This document shows, piece after piece, positions 6,839 to 14,552 of a stretch of DNA of 16,995 nucleotides. Every line of letters begins with the position of its first letter. Position 1 is the stretch's first letter. The stretch is taken from assembly GCA_025963815.1 (NCBI GenBank), contig JAOQAA010000413.1, forward strand, positions 1 through 16,995. Reading direction: 5' to 3'. Under the pieces are notes generated by a model. The model ran no database searches. It was not told the origin of the DNA and saw only the letters and a program-made list of their open reading frames with translations. This DNA comes from Capsulimonas sp. (GTDB lineage Bacteria > Armatimonadota > Armatimonadia > Armatimonadales > Capsulimonadaceae). The position numbers and the translations under genes are program-made.

Positions 6839-8260
6839 TTATGAGCGCGGCTCCTCAGAAATTTCTAGGCCCAGATACCGGCGAACATTGCCATAGCAGA
6901 TGTTCTCAATCATCGGCCCAACCAATTCATCGTCGTCCGGGATCTCGCCGTTCTCGATATCGCGCCCGATAAGATTGCACAGCACCCGCCGGAAGTATTC
7001 ATGCCGAGGGTAGGACATGAACGAGCGGGAGTCCGTCAGCATTCCAATAAATCGCGACAGCAGACCGACGCTTGATAGAGCGTTCAACTGCCATTCGATG
7101 CCTTCTTTGGTGTCTAGATACCACCACCCCGACCCGAACTGCATCTTGCCGGGAATGGAGCCGTCCTGGAAGTTGCCAATCATCGTTGCGAACGGATAAT
7201 TGTCGACCGGATTGTTGTTGTAGAGGATCATCTTCGGCAGAGCGTCCTCCTGCTGAAGACGGTCCAAATACGCGCCAAGCGCCGCAGACTGCGGCCAGTC
7301 TCCGATCGAGTCGAAGCCCTTGTCTGGGCCTAGCCGCGTCGTGCCCCTTGTGCTGACATTGCGCAGCGCCCCAAGGTGCAATTGTTTGGTCCAGCCGCGC
7401 TGTGAGTCCAGACGCCCGAAAAACAGCATCATATAGGATGCGAAGCGGGCATGGTCATCCACGCCAGCAGTCTGCCCCGCTCGCACGCGGTCAAAGATCG
7501 CGGCGGCGTCAGCCTCGGAGGGGAAGTCGGCGTAACAGTATGCGAGGCCATGGTCGGAAAGACGGCCTCCGAGGGAATGGAAGAACGCATGGCGCTGGTC
7601 CAGCGCGTCCAGAAATTCCGAAAGGCTCCCGATCGAAACGCCGCTGACGGCTTCCAGCCGGCTCACCCAAGCATTGAATCCTTTGGCGTCGTTCACGGCC
7701 AGGGCTTTGTCGGGGCGGAACGCGGGAAAGACTTTCGTGGCGATCCCGGACTTCGCAAGAACCTGATGCGCGGCCAGATCGTCGGCGGGATCGTCAGTCG
7801 TGCAAAGCGCCGCGACTCGGAACTTGGCCAGAATGCCTTGGGTGGAAAATTCCGGAGTCGCAAGCAGCGCGTTCGCCTGCTCCCAGATCCTAGGCGCCGT
7901 CTTTTCACTCAGCAGATCGTGGATGCCGAAATAGCGCTGAAGTTCGAGATGCGTCCAGTGATACAGCGGGTTACGCACCGTGTGCGGTACGGTCTTCGCC
8001 CAGGCTAGGAACTTATCGTAAGGGTCGGCGCCGCCGGTGCAATACTTCTCCTCGACGCCGTTAGCGCGCATCGCCCGCCACTTATAGTGATCGCCCTCCA
8101 GCCAGATCTCGAACAGATTATTGAACCGGCGATTCGAGGCGATGTCCTCGGGCGGCAGGTGATTGTGGTAGTCCAGGATCGGCTGCGGCGCCGCGTACTG
8201 GCGGTACAGCCTACGGGCGGTCTTGGTTTGCAGAAGAAAGTCGTCGTTGATGAATGACAT
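6839..8260 (-). CDS. uxaC: Glucuronate/galacturonate (uronate) isomerase
   Basis: A 473-aa cytoplasmic metal-dependent isomerase of the amidohydrolase superfamily. It converts D-glucuronate to D-fructuronate and D-galacturonate to D-tagaturonate. The N-terminal DYHNHLPP (H32 and H34, the HxH metal pair), the LEGDHYKWRAMRANG segment, NPLYHWTHLELQRYFGI, the MLTDSRSF motif and the C-terminal GNVRRYLGL are all family hallmarks, and the length is normal. The ATG is supported by AGGAG 8 nt upstream. It is the second gene of an operon with uxaE, which ends only 5 bp before it (stop at 8266), so translational coupling is likely. Expression should be governed by the promoter and operator upstream of uxaE. 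Confidence 0.96.
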   Translation of the reverse strand: MSFINDDFLLQTKTARRLYRQYAAPQPILDYHNHLPPEDIASNRRFNNLFEIWLEGDHYKWRAMRANGVEEKYCTGGADPYDKFLAWAKTVPHTVRNPLYHWTHLELQRYFGIHDLLSEKTAPRIWEQANALLATPEFSTQGILAKFRVAALCTTDDPADDLAAHQVLAKSGIATKVFPAFRPDKALAVNDAKGFNAWVSRLEAVSGVSIGSLSEFLDALDQRHAFFHSLGGRLSDHGLAYCYADFPSEADAAAIFDRVRAGQTAGVDDHARFASYMMLFFGRLDSQRGWTKQLHLGALRNVSTRGTTRLGPDKGFDSIGDWPQSAALGAYLDRLQQEDALPKMILYNNNPVDNYPFATMIGNFQDGSIPGKMQFGSGWWYLDTKEGIEWQLNALSSVGLLSRFIGMLTDSRSFMSYPRHEYFRRVLCNLIGRDIENGEIPDDDELVGPMIENICYGNVRRYLGLEISEEPRS

Positions 8261-8265
8261 CGCTG

Positions 8266-9519
8266 TTACTCCTGCGTCAAAAAGAGTGGCTTGAGATGAC
8301 GCTCGTAAAGATTTTCGGTTACGTTGCGGGAAATCGCCGGCGCGCAGACATCGAGCATGTGAAGGAAGCGGTCGCCCATCCGTGCGGCGATCTTGTAGCC
8401 GACATGCAGCAGCTGGCGCATATCTGGATTGAACTCCGGAGCGCCAGGGATATGGCGCACGGCTGCGGCAAATTTGTCCGCGCTCCAGCCAGCCACCGTG
8501 GCGGGCGTGGCCAGACGAGATGGGTCGATATCGATCACCGACGCGTAAGGCGCGCAGAGCGCGTCGCGATCATTGTACGCCTGCGCGTAGATATCCTTCG
8601 CAAGCGTTAGTCCCTCGCCTCCCGATTCGGCCAGTCCAATGATCTCTTCCAGCCACGTCGTCCCGGCGGTCTTCACATGCAGTCCCGCGCTGGATCGGGC
8701 CAGCGCTCTCTGGATCGGCGCATAGATCGAGAACTTATCGCTGCCGGAATGGACGCTGAGCTTGAGATTAGCCGGCAGTCCGAATTGTTTGACAGCGTAG
8801 GCAAGGACGGCGATGTCCTCCCCAAACTCCTTCTCGAACTGAGCGATGTCGCCGACGTAATCAACGCCCTTGTTAAACCGACCGGTGAATTTGGGCGCGA
8901 TCGTCTGGACGGGAACGCCTTGGTCGGCAAGCGCCGCCAGAATGACGAGCAGTTCGCCCGGCGTCTGCGGAGTGTCGGTCTCGTCCATCGAGACTTCCGT
9001 GATGAAGTTCCCCTCGCCCTTCGCGGCTTTGATATGGCGATAAATCGTCCCAGCTTCCGCTGTGGCCCGCGCATACTTCCCGGCGATCCGCTCGAGATCG
9101 GACCGAAGCATGTCGAACGGCGCATCGACGCCGGGGATCGACAAGCGGCCCGTCAGTTCGGGATGGCGCTCCACGAACGCGGCGACTTCCCCGGGACCTG
9201 CGGGCTTGCCGATAGCGTCCGCCACATCGATCGTATAGAAATCACTGGTCGCAAGAAAGCCGTCGACTGTCTCCAATCGGATATGATCGGCGTCAACGTG
9301 GTAAGGGAGCGTCCAGCCTTCCTCCCGAACGGCGGCGTCCGCGGCTGCCCGAACGCTCGGCGGAGCGGATCCGATCGTGGTGTGTTCCCGGTAAGATTTA
9401 TTCCAGACCGGGATGATCTCGACGCCCCGATCGGCGGCCATCCGGCAGGCGCGGAGCTGGGCCGTCGCCTGATGGGCAAAACGGTCCCCCACTCCGAACG
9501 AGTATTTCGCTAACTCCAT
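8266..9519 (-). CDS. uxaE: Tagaturonate/fructuronate epimerase
   Basis: A 417-aa protein of the UxaE family, characterised in Thermotoga maritima, which epimerises D-tagaturonate to D-fructuronate. With it galacturonate can enter the fructuronate branch without the tagaturonate reductase/altronate dehydratase pair UxaB/UxaA. Family segments are KYSFGVGDRFAHQ (5-17), PVWNKSYREHTTIG, YHVDADHI (73-80), FITEVSMDETDTPQTPGEL (172-190), QTIAPKFTGRFNKGVDYVGD (205-224), KLSVHSGSDKFSIY (253-266) and HVKTAGTTWLEE (281-292); conserved His, Asp and Glu residues there are the likely metal and catalytic residues. Two adjacent ATGs follow GAGG; the second (9517-9519) is chosen for its 6-nt spacing, but the first (9520-9522) or a TTG at 9529-9531 remains possible. 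First gene of the uxaE-uxaC operon, with operator-controlled promoter at 9591-9642. Confidence 0.9.
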   Translation of the reverse strand: MELAKYSFGVGDRFAHQATAQLRACRMAADRGVEIIPVWNKSYREHTTIGSAPPSVRAAADAAVREEGWTLPYHVDADHIRLETVDGFLATSDFYTIDVADAIGKPAGPGEVAAFVERHPELTGRLSIPGVDAPFDMLRSDLERIAGKYARATAEAGTIYRHIKAAKGEGNFITEVSMDETDTPQTPGELLVILAALADQGVPVQTIAPKFTGRFNKGVDYVGDIAQFEKEFGEDIAVLAYAVKQFGLPANLKLSVHSGSDKFSIYAPIQRALARSSAGLHVKTAGTTWLEEIIGLAESGGEGLTLAKDIYAQAYNDRDALCAPYASVIDIDPSRLATPATVAGWSADKFAAAVRHIPGAPEFNPDMRQLLHVGYKIAARMGDRFLHMLDVCAPAISRNVTENLYERHLKPLFLTQE

Positions 9520-9590
9520 CATGTGCCTCAACGTTTCCTTTTCAGTCGGACGGCGCCGGCTTTACAGCATTCGGCATGCTTGTTCCCGAG

Positions 9591-9610
9591 TTGCATAACC
9601 GTTTATGCAA
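9591..9610. promoter_or_regulatory. Operator 1 (uxaE-uxaC promoter)
   Basis: TTGCATAACCGTTTATGCAA is a near-perfect palindrome with a central CG, the form expected for a LacI-family site. Read on the minus strand it is TTGCATAAACGGTTATGCAA, matching the transporter operator at 17-18 of 20 positions. It begins 3 bp downstream of the minus-strand -10 box and covers the predicted start site, so occupancy should block transcription. Confidence 0.85.
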
Positions 9611-9613
9611 GCT

Positions 9614-9642
9614 AGTATAGCATCACCCGACGGAAACGACAA
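9614..9642 (-). promoter_or_regulatory. Sigma-70 promoter of uxaE-uxaC
   Basis: On the minus strand TTGTCG (9637-9642) and TATACT (9614-9619) are 17 bp apart. Transcription should start around 9607, inside operator 1, giving a leader of about 88 nt before the uxaE ATG. The promoter lies in the 162-bp gap after the lacI gene, so some read-through from lacI is also possible. Confidence 0.7.
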
Positions 9643-9681
9643 GAGGGATAAAGTGAATCGCCGGCGATATTTTTTTGCCTG

Positions 9682-10728
9682 TCAGGTCGTTTCCCCGATG
9701 CGTAGGACGCCATGGAGAATGAGGCTTCGCGGCTGCCGGTCCGTCTCGTTCGTGGTATTGAGGCGATAGGTGAGCATTTCCAGTGCGGCCTCAATCAGCT
9801 CCTCACCGGGGGTAACGACAGTCGTCAGCGGCTTCTCCAAATATTGGCCTTCGTCAATGCCGTCGAATCCGACTACGGCGATATCCTGGGGGACGCGCAG
9901 GCCCGCGCGGCGCAGCCCGCTGAATAAACCGATGGCGACGAGGTCATTGTGGCACACGACGGCATCCGGCCGATCGGTCGCGGCGCGGGCGGCGAGCTTG
10001 AGGCCGGTCATCAGTCCCGCTTCGCGCAGTCCCGCCTGCGTGATGGCGCTCATCGTGTTCGGCCGATCCAGAGGCTCCAGCACAATCCGTTCCGGGATTT
10101 GCCCTGCCTCGGCGCATAGCCGGGCATACAGCGCATACCGAGAGTCTACCGGCTGGAGATCCTCCCAGGGGTAAAGATAAGCGATACGTCGGTAGCCGCG
10201 CTCCCGCAAGTGCTCCATCACCTGACTTACGCCCGAATCCCGGTTGATGGCGACGAAATCGCTTCCGTCGTCGCGCGGGTAGCCCAGATACACGGCGGGA
10301 ACATCCTGCGTCCATTTCCCCAGATAGTCGACGAGGCTTTGATCCGGCGTGACCCAGATCAGAATACCGTCCACGGGCCAGCCGCTAAGCTTCCCCTGCA
10401 TGTCATAGGCGGCTCGCATTTGAAACGCCGAATCCGGCAGCACATCGTAGCCGGCCCGGAGCGCGCGTTCTTCGGCGATCTCCAGCAGGCTTAGGAAGAA
10501 CGGGTTTCGCAGTCCCGGGATCATCAGGCCCAGGATATTGGTGCGTCCCTTCCCCAGCCCTTGCGCCAGCCGATTTGGGCGATACCCCAGTTCCTCCGCG
10601 ACTCGCCGAATTCGCGCCTGAGTCTCCGGGGAAATACGAGCCTCAACAGAGCGGTTGTTCAGGACGCTGGAGACGGTGCCGCGAGCCACGCCCGCGCGTT
10701 CGGCGACTTCACGAAGGGAAACATGCAT
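9682..10728 (-). CDS. LacI-family transcriptional repressor, probable hexuronate regulator
   Basis: A 348-aa cytoplasmic DNA-binding repressor. Residues 3-24 form the LacI helix-turn-helix (SLREVAERAGVARGTVSSVL), the hinge helix is around YRPNRLAQGLGKGR (49-62), and residues 63-340 are the periplasmic-binding-like effector domain, with GLMIPGLRNPFF at its start, VVCHNDLVAIG (257-267) and VVGFDGID (285-292). The ATG at 10726-10728 is preceded by AAAGG at about 8 nt; the frame runs 12 codons further upstream but the HTH begins at this Met. It lies between uxaE and the divergent transporter, and a related operator occurs at all three promoters of the cluster including its own (10774-10793), so it most likely represses hexuronate uptake and catabolism and itself until a pathway sugar acid binds. 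B. subtilis ExuR is a LacI-family precedent. The exact inducer is unknown. Confidence 0.92.
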   Translation of the reverse strand: MHVSLREVAERAGVARGTVSSVLNNRSVEARISPETQARIRRVAEELGYRPNRLAQGLGKGRTNILGLMIPGLRNPFFLSLLEIAEERALRAGYDVLPDSAFQMRAAYDMQGKLSGWPVDGILIWVTPDQSLVDYLGKWTQDVPAVYLGYPRDDGSDFVAINRDSGVSQVMEHLRERGYRRIAYLYPWEDLQPVDSRYALYARLCAEAGQIPERIVLEPLDRPNTMSAITQAGLREAGLMTGLKLAARAATDRPDAVVCHNDLVAIGLFSGLRRAGLRVPQDIAVVGFDGIDEGQYLEKPLTTVVTPGEELIEAALEMLTYRLNTTNETDRQPRSLILHGVLRIGETT

Positions 10729-10773
10729 TGCGGAGCCTTTCGGTGCATTCACAGCTCCACCCACCGTTACGGC

Positions 10774-10793
10774 GTGCGGAAACGCTTATGCGT
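10774..10793. promoter_or_regulatory. Operator 3 (lacI autoregulation site)
   Basis: Read on the minus strand it is ACGCATAAGCGTTTCCGCAC. It shares GCATAA, the central CG, TT and GCA in the same register with operators 1 and 2 (13 positions common to all three). It begins 1 bp downstream of the lacI -10 box, the same placement as in the transporter promoter. It also contains the inverted repeat AACGC-TTAT-GCGTT (10781-10794). Being the weakest match, it would give looser autoregulation; this is inference. Confidence 0.65.
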
Positions 10794-10794
10794 T

Positions 10795-10824
10795 AATATA
10801 GCAGACCCCCGATTTTCCTGTCAA
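10795..10824 (-). promoter_or_regulatory. Sigma-70 promoter of the lacI gene
   Basis: On the minus strand a consensus TTGACA (10819-10824) is followed after 18 bp by TATATT (10795-10800). The predicted start near 10788 lies within operator 3, about 60 nt before the ATG. Confidence 0.75.
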
Positions 10825-10864
10825 GAAATGGGATTCCACCACACCAGTCCGTCAAAAAACTCCC

Positions 10865-10893
10865 TTGACAGGAGAATAGGAGCGTAGTATCAT
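10865..10893 (+). promoter_or_regulatory. Sigma-70 promoter of the hexuronate transporter
   Basis: A consensus TTGACA (10865-10870) and TATCAT (10888-10893) are separated by exactly 17 bp. The start is predicted near 10900, inside operator 2, leaving a leader of about 160 nt before the transporter ATG. Confidence 0.8.
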
Positions 10894-10917
10894 GTTGCAT
10901 AATCGGTTCTGCAACAT
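10892..10917. promoter_or_regulatory. Operator 2 (transporter promoter)
   Basis: The core TTGCATAATCGGTTCTGCAA (10895-10914) sits within a larger palindrome with perfect 8-bp arms ATGTTGCA / TGCAACAT. It begins 1 bp after the -10 box and covers the start site. It agrees with the minus-strand reading of operator 1 at all but two positions (9 and 15 of 20). Confidence 0.88.
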
Positions 10918-10937
10918 CTGAGGCGCCAGCGTATTAA

Positions 10938-10967
10938 GATAGCCGGCGATTGAAATCGCCGGCTATC
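10938..10967 (+). promoter_or_regulatory. Stable hairpin in the transporter mRNA leader
   Basis: A perfect 13-bp GC-rich stem, GATAGCCGGCGAT / ATCGCCGGCTATC, closes a TGAA tetraloop about 40 nt into the predicted transcript and 93 nt before the ATG. No T-run follows, so it is not a plain terminator. It may stabilise the mRNA 5' end or fine-tune transporter level; no riboswitch family was recognised. Confidence 0.55.
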
Positions 10968-11060
10968 AGTCATACTCGCGATTATTGATGCACAGACGCT
11001 GTCGGCCTGTTTGGATGAGGGGATTACAAGGCGCTCTGATCGCCTTCCGAGGAAAACATT

Positions 11061-12404
11061 ATGGCGCAACTTGAACGGACGACGCCCGGTTTCTCATCTC
11101 GGGCCGATGCGCCTCATGGCTCGGTCGGAAGATTCCGGTGGGTGATCTGCGCTCTGCTGTTTTTTGGAACGGCGATCAACTACATCGACCGCCAGATCCT
11201 GGGCGTTCTGAAGCCGCAGCTGTCCCATGACCTCCATTGGAGCCAGCAGGACTACGCGAATATCGTCACGGCCTTCCAACTGACCTATGCGTTCGGCTAT
11301 CTATTCGGGGGCCGTCTCATGGACCGCTTCGGCGTTAAGCGCGGACTGCCGCTGGCGGCGTTCGTCTGGAGCGTCTTCGCGGCCATACACGGATTAGTTC
11401 GTTCCGTGGCCGGTTTCAGTATCGCCCGTCTTGGCTTGGGACTTGCGGAGGGCGGCAACTTCCCAGCGTCCATCAAGACCGTCAGTGAATGGTTTCCGGT
11501 CAAGGAACGCGCGCTGGCGACCGGGCTTTTCAACAGCGCCAGCAACATCGGCGCGATCATCTGCCCACTGACCGTTCCCCTCATGGCCGCGAAGTTTGGG
11601 TGGCCGGCCGCTTTCTATATCACCGGCGCCCTGGGGCTTATCTGGATCGTAGCGTGGATGCTCGTCTACGACCACCCCGAGACACACCCGCGGCTCTCCA
11701 GCGCGGAGCGCGAGTACATTCAGCAGGGCTCTCTGGCGGCCACCGAGACGACCGCTGCGGTCTCATGGGCGACCCTGCTTCGTTACCGCGCGACGTGGGC
11801 ATATATGATCGCCGGTCTGCTGGCCGGTCCAGTCTGGTGGTTTTATCTGTTCTGGCTGCCGGACTTCCTTCAGAAACGTTTCCACCTCACGCTGACGGAA
11901 ACAGGATTCCGGGTCGGGGTTGTGTATGCGATGGCCGTGGTAGGGAGTATTGGAGGGGGATGGCTCTCTGGCAAATTGCTTGGCCGCGGATGGAGTCTCA
12001 ACGCGGCGCGCAAGACCGCGCTGCTGGTTTGTGCGGTTTGCGTGCTCCCGGTCTTCGCGGCGTCGTCTGTTGCGAACTCATGGATGACTGTGGCGCTCAT
12101 CGGCCTGGCGGCCGCCGCCCACCAGGGCTGGTCCGCGAACCTCTATACATTCGTTTCGGACACGATGCCCAAACACGCCGTCAGTTCCATCGTCGGCCTG
12201 GGGGGCTTTGTCTCAGGCATTGCGAGCGTCTTCAACGCGCAGATCGTTGGCCACGTTCTGACGGTCACTCACGACAATTATCTTCCGATCTTCGTCTGGG
12301 CCTCCACGATGTATGTTTTCTCGTGGCTATTTATCCAGATGCTCGTTCCCAGGATCAAGCAGGCCAGCGGCTCACAAATCAACCGCGATCATCCCACAGC
12401 CTGA
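11061..12404 (+). CDS. exuT: MFS hexuronate transporter, ExuT-like (anion:cation symporter family)
   Basis: A 447-aa inner-membrane permease with about 12 predicted membrane helices. It most likely imports galacturonate and/or glucuronate with protons. Family features include FGTAINYIDRQILGVLKPQL in and after helix 1 (35-54), the loop 2-3 MFS motif GGRLMDRFGVKR (83-94), EGGNFPASIK and EWFPVKERALATGLFNSASNIGA (130-165), and the HQGWSANLYTFVSD segment (354-367). GAGG lies 8 nt before the ATG. It diverges from the LacI regulator gene, and its promoter carries an operator nearly identical to that of uxaE-uxaC. The 3' end converges with the second lacI gene, 15 bp between stops. The family call is strong; hexuronate as substrate rests on ExuT similarity plus the operon and operator context. 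Confidence 0.9.
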   Translation: MAQLERTTPGFSSRADAPHGSVGRFRWVICALLFFGTAINYIDRQILGVLKPQLSHDLHWSQQDYANIVTAFQLTYAFGYLFGGRLMDRFGVKRGLPLAAFVWSVFAAIHGLVRSVAGFSIARLGLGLAEGGNFPASIKTVSEWFPVKERALATGLFNSASNIGAIICPLTVPLMAAKFGWPAAFYITGALGLIWIVAWMLVYDHPETHPRLSSAEREYIQQGSLAATETTAAVSWATLLRYRATWAYMIAGLLAGPVWWFYLFWLPDFLQKRFHLTLTETGFRVGVVYAMAVVGSIGGGWLSGKLLGRGWSLNAARKTALLVCAVCVLPVFAASSVANSWMTVALIGLAAAAHQGWSANLYTFVSDTMPKHAVSSIVGLGGFVSGIASVFNAQIVGHVLTVTHDNYLPIFVWASTMYVFSWLFIQMLVPRIKQASGSQINRDHPTA

Positions 12405-12419
12405 TCTGAGCGGCGGCGA

Positions 12420-13460
12420 TCAGGACGACGCGCGCGGCAGGAAGCGAGCCGGGATGCGCATATATTGCCGCGGACGATCCGGCTCCGCGAGACGCGCCTG
12501 GAGAAACTCCCAGGCGGCCGCGCACATCTCCCGCACGGGCTGCTGGATCGTCGAAAGAGGCGGCTCCATATCTTCACACGCTTCAATACCATCGCAGCCG
12601 ATCAAACGAACATCGCGCGGGATCTGGTATCCCATTCGGCGCAGAACCCCGTGCACGCGGATCGCCAGAATATCGTTGTGACAAAAGATGGCGTCAGGGC
12701 ACCCATGGGCGGCGATATACGCCTCCAGTGTGTCGATGGTAGCGCTGCGATCGCTGAGATAGCCGCCGACCATATGGATCGGTATTCCCGCCGCGCGGGC
12801 GGCGCGGCAGAACGCGATGCAGCGCGGGTCGGCGTCATCGCTCGTCAAACATTTTTCGATATATGCGGGAATGTCGTCCTGCGGCATATTGGCCCCGAAA
12901 TACATCATGCGTCTTGCCCCGCCCTCAATCAGATGACGGCACGCAGCGTCGGCCCCGGCCATCAGGTCGATGACAATGCTATCGATTCCGTCGATCTCGG
13001 TAATCCCCATCGAGATCACGGGCTTTGGGCCGGACAAAATCTCATGGACATTGGGCAGATAATGTCCGAAGGCGTCCACCAGCATCACCGCATCGCTAGG
13101 TCCGTGCAGCAGAGTGGCGAAGTCCAGGCCGCTGTTGTGCGAATCGAGTGAGCCAATCGTGCTGGCGATCAAATGGTAACCGTGCAAGTTTGAATGATAT
13201 TCAAACATTTCGAGCACGCGGGCGTAGTAGGAATGGATCGATCCGGGGAATGCGATGGTGACGGCGTTCATCCGTCCTGAGTTCAGCGCGCGCGCCGCAA
13301 GATTCGGCCGGTAGTTGATTTCCAGAGCCGCGCGCTTCACGCGCTGGCGCGTCGTCTCCGGAATGGCGATATCGTAGCGGTCGCTAAGCGCAAAGCCGAC
13401 GGTCGATTTGGAGACACCGGCGAGGCGAGCGACATCTGCTTGGGTTGGCCGGCGATGCAT
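12420..13460 (-). CDS. LacI-family transcriptional regulator (second, orphan)
   Basis: A 346-aa regulator. The HTH is at about 6-27 (TQADVARLAGVSKSTVGFAL), the hinge around NYRPNLAARALNSGR (49-63), and the remainder is the periplasmic-binding-like effector domain, with CHNDILAIRVHGVLRRMGY and RLIGCDGIEACEDMEPPLSTI near its end. The ATG at 13458-13460 has AAGGA 11 nt upstream; a TTG one codon earlier is the alternative. It is distinct from the other LacI protein in its recognition helix (SKSTVGF against ARGTVSS), so it should read a different operator; the motif of the hexuronate operators is not seen upstream of it. No sugar-catabolic gene adjoins on its own side; the next gene upstream on the same strand encodes the DUF1559 prepilin-like protein. 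An AAACGTGTTT at 13479-13488 is a candidate own operator. Effector and targets are unknown. Confidence 0.88.
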   Translation of the reverse strand: MHRRPTQADVARLAGVSKSTVGFALSDRYDIAIPETTRQRVKRAALEINYRPNLAARALNSGRMNAVTIAFPGSIHSYYARVLEMFEYHSNLHGYHLIASTIGSLDSHNSGLDFATLLHGPSDAVMLVDAFGHYLPNVHEILSGPKPVISMGITEIDGIDSIVIDLMAGADAACRHLIEGGARRMMYFGANMPQDDIPAYIEKCLTSDDADPRCIAFCRAARAAGIPIHMVGGYLSDRSATIDTLEAYIAAHGCPDAIFCHNDILAIRVHGVLRRMGYQIPRDVRLIGCDGIEACEDMEPPLSTIQQPVREMCAAAWEFLQARLAEPDRPRQYMRIPARFLPRASS

Positions 13461-13513
13461 CAAAGGAGAATTCCTTACAAACGTGTTTTATGGGCTCCTG
13501 GTGGCGCAATAAG

Positions 13514-13524
13514 ATTTTATCATA
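13514..13524 (-). promoter_or_regulatory. Candidate -10 region of the second lacI gene
   Basis: On the minus strand the overlapping boxes TATGAT and TAAAAT form an AT-rich stretch about 55-65 nt before the ATG. No good -35 box lies at either suitable distance, so the call is tentative. Confidence 0.3.
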
Positions 13525-13569
13525 TTTGGAGTTGAATTACGCTAATTCATCACGGATGACCAAAATCTC

Positions 13570-13603
13570 GGCCCCTCGGAACCGCTCATGGTTCCGAAGG
13601 GCC
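13570..13603 (-). terminator. Hairpin terminator of the DUF1559 gene
   Basis: GGCCC-C-TCGGAACC pairs with GGTTCCGA-A-GGGCC: 5 bp, one C/A mismatch, then 8 bp, around a 6-nt loop. It lies 50 bp past the stop codon of the minus-strand DUF1559 gene. On that strand it is followed by GAGATTTT, a short weak U-tract. Confidence 0.6.
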
Positions 13604-13653
13604 AAGAAATATCGATCGACGTCAAGTATTTGAATCGCAACAGTCACAAAAGA

Positions 13654-14451
13654 TCAATCGTCCTGAATGGTGAAGTGCTTGTAAGCGCCGGCCGTCGGCC
13701 CCGTAGTCGCTTTCTCGGTCATATAATCCAGCGTGACGGCTTTGGCGTGCCCATCGCAAAACAGCGTGTTGACACGGCCTTGATGCAGTTCACGCAGCCA
13801 GCCGTTGACACCCAAAGTGCGAGGCTTAGCCGCAGGATCAATCGTCGGCTGCGCCCATCCGGTACTGATTCCACCCCAAACGCATTGGAACGAGTCGCCG
13901 CCGTTGTTAAAGTCAAAGACATAGAGCGTGCCGGAGGGATCCGGAAGCGAAGCGAGATTTTTCGAAGCCTCAGACGGAACATCCGGAACAGGCGTGGGAG
14001 GCTGCGCGGCGTCATCAGCGGAGAAGTAAGTCACGTTCATCGCGTAGCCGCCGTTCTCTTCTCGATAAGATTTTCCGGTGGCGGGATCTGTGTCGCTGAC
14101 GATTTTGTTTGCGGGAACTGGCACGTATTTCGTATTGGAGTCCGGGCAGGAAAAGATTGCAGTGCTTTTGACGTATGGCTGGATCACATCCATCCAGCGC
14201 GCCTTGCCGGGGTACCCCACGTTGACGGCGGGGTCCGTGGAATAGCCGATCCAAGCCGGCGGCAGCTGCTCATCCACATCCTGCGAATACTGGATCAGCC
14301 CTAAACCGATCTGCTTCAAGTTGGAAATACAGGAGATCGCGCGAGCCTTTTCACGAGCTTGAGCGAAGACAGGGAAAAGAATGGCGGCAAGTATCGCGAT
14401 TATTGCGATGACAACTAGAAGTTCGATTAAAGTAAAGCCTTTTCGGTTCAT
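13654..14451 (-). CDS. DUF1559 prepilin-like protein (N-terminal methylation motif, H-X9-DG C-terminus)
   Basis: A 265-aa pseudopilin-like protein, probably processed by prepilin peptidase and exposed in or beyond the inner membrane. The N-terminus [19 protein letters not shown] is a class III leader with cleavage after G5; E10 is the conserved +5 glutamate and about 6-27 the hydrophobic helix. [40 protein letters not shown] follows (26-65, pattern only) and is typical of Armatimonadota. The C-terminus has H223, nine residues and D233-G234, the H-X9-DG motif. The ATG at 14449-14451 is favoured over a start 11 codons upstream because GGAGG lies 4 nt before it and the leader would otherwise be too long. 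It is transcribed from the strong promoter at 14605-14633 to the hairpin at 13570-13603. Such proteins occur in many copies per genome and their function is not established. Confidence 0.92.
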   Translation of the reverse strand: MNRKGFTLIELLVVIAIIAILAAILFPVFAQAREKARAISCISNLKQIGLGLIQYSQDVDEQLPPAWIGYSTDPAVNVGYPGKARWMDVIQPYVKSTAIFSCPDSNTKYVPVPANKIVSDTDPATGKSYREENGGYAMNVTYFSADDAAQPPTPVPDVPSEASKNLASLPDPSGTLYVFDFNNGGDSFQCVWGGISTGWAQPTIDPAAKPRTLGVNGWLRELHQGRVNTLFCDGHAKAVTLDYMTEKATTGPTAGAYKHFTIQDD

Positions 14452-14552
14452 AATTCCTCCTACGACAAAGTAGCATTGCCGCAAATCACGTCGGCGGGTC
14501 TTCGCAAATTCCCAACTAAGAACGCAATAAGAGCAAAACTTTCATATAACAA

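Larger units (their letters stand above)
10729..11060. other. Divergent regulatory region between lacI and the hexuronate transporter
   Basis: This 332-bp gap contains two back-to-back promoters whose TTGACA boxes are 40 bp apart (10819-10824 minus, 10865-10870 plus), one operator downstream of each -10 box, and a 160-nt transporter leader with a strong hairpin (10938-10967). No small reading frame with a credible ribosome site was seen. Confidence 0.75.

Noticed and set aside
8677..9513. 278-codon plus-strand frame opposite uxaE
   Set aside because: UxaE family motifs run throughout the minus strand and no motif is seen in the antisense product.
11489..12409. 306-codon plus-strand frame overlapping the transporter in another frame
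   Set aside because: The transporter frame has continuous membrane helices and MFS motifs; this frame is hydrophilic, Arg/Gly-rich and featureless.
14452..14484. 11-codon N-terminal extension of the DUF1559 protein
   Set aside because: GGAGG before the ATG at 14451 and the expected short prepilin leader favour the downstream start.
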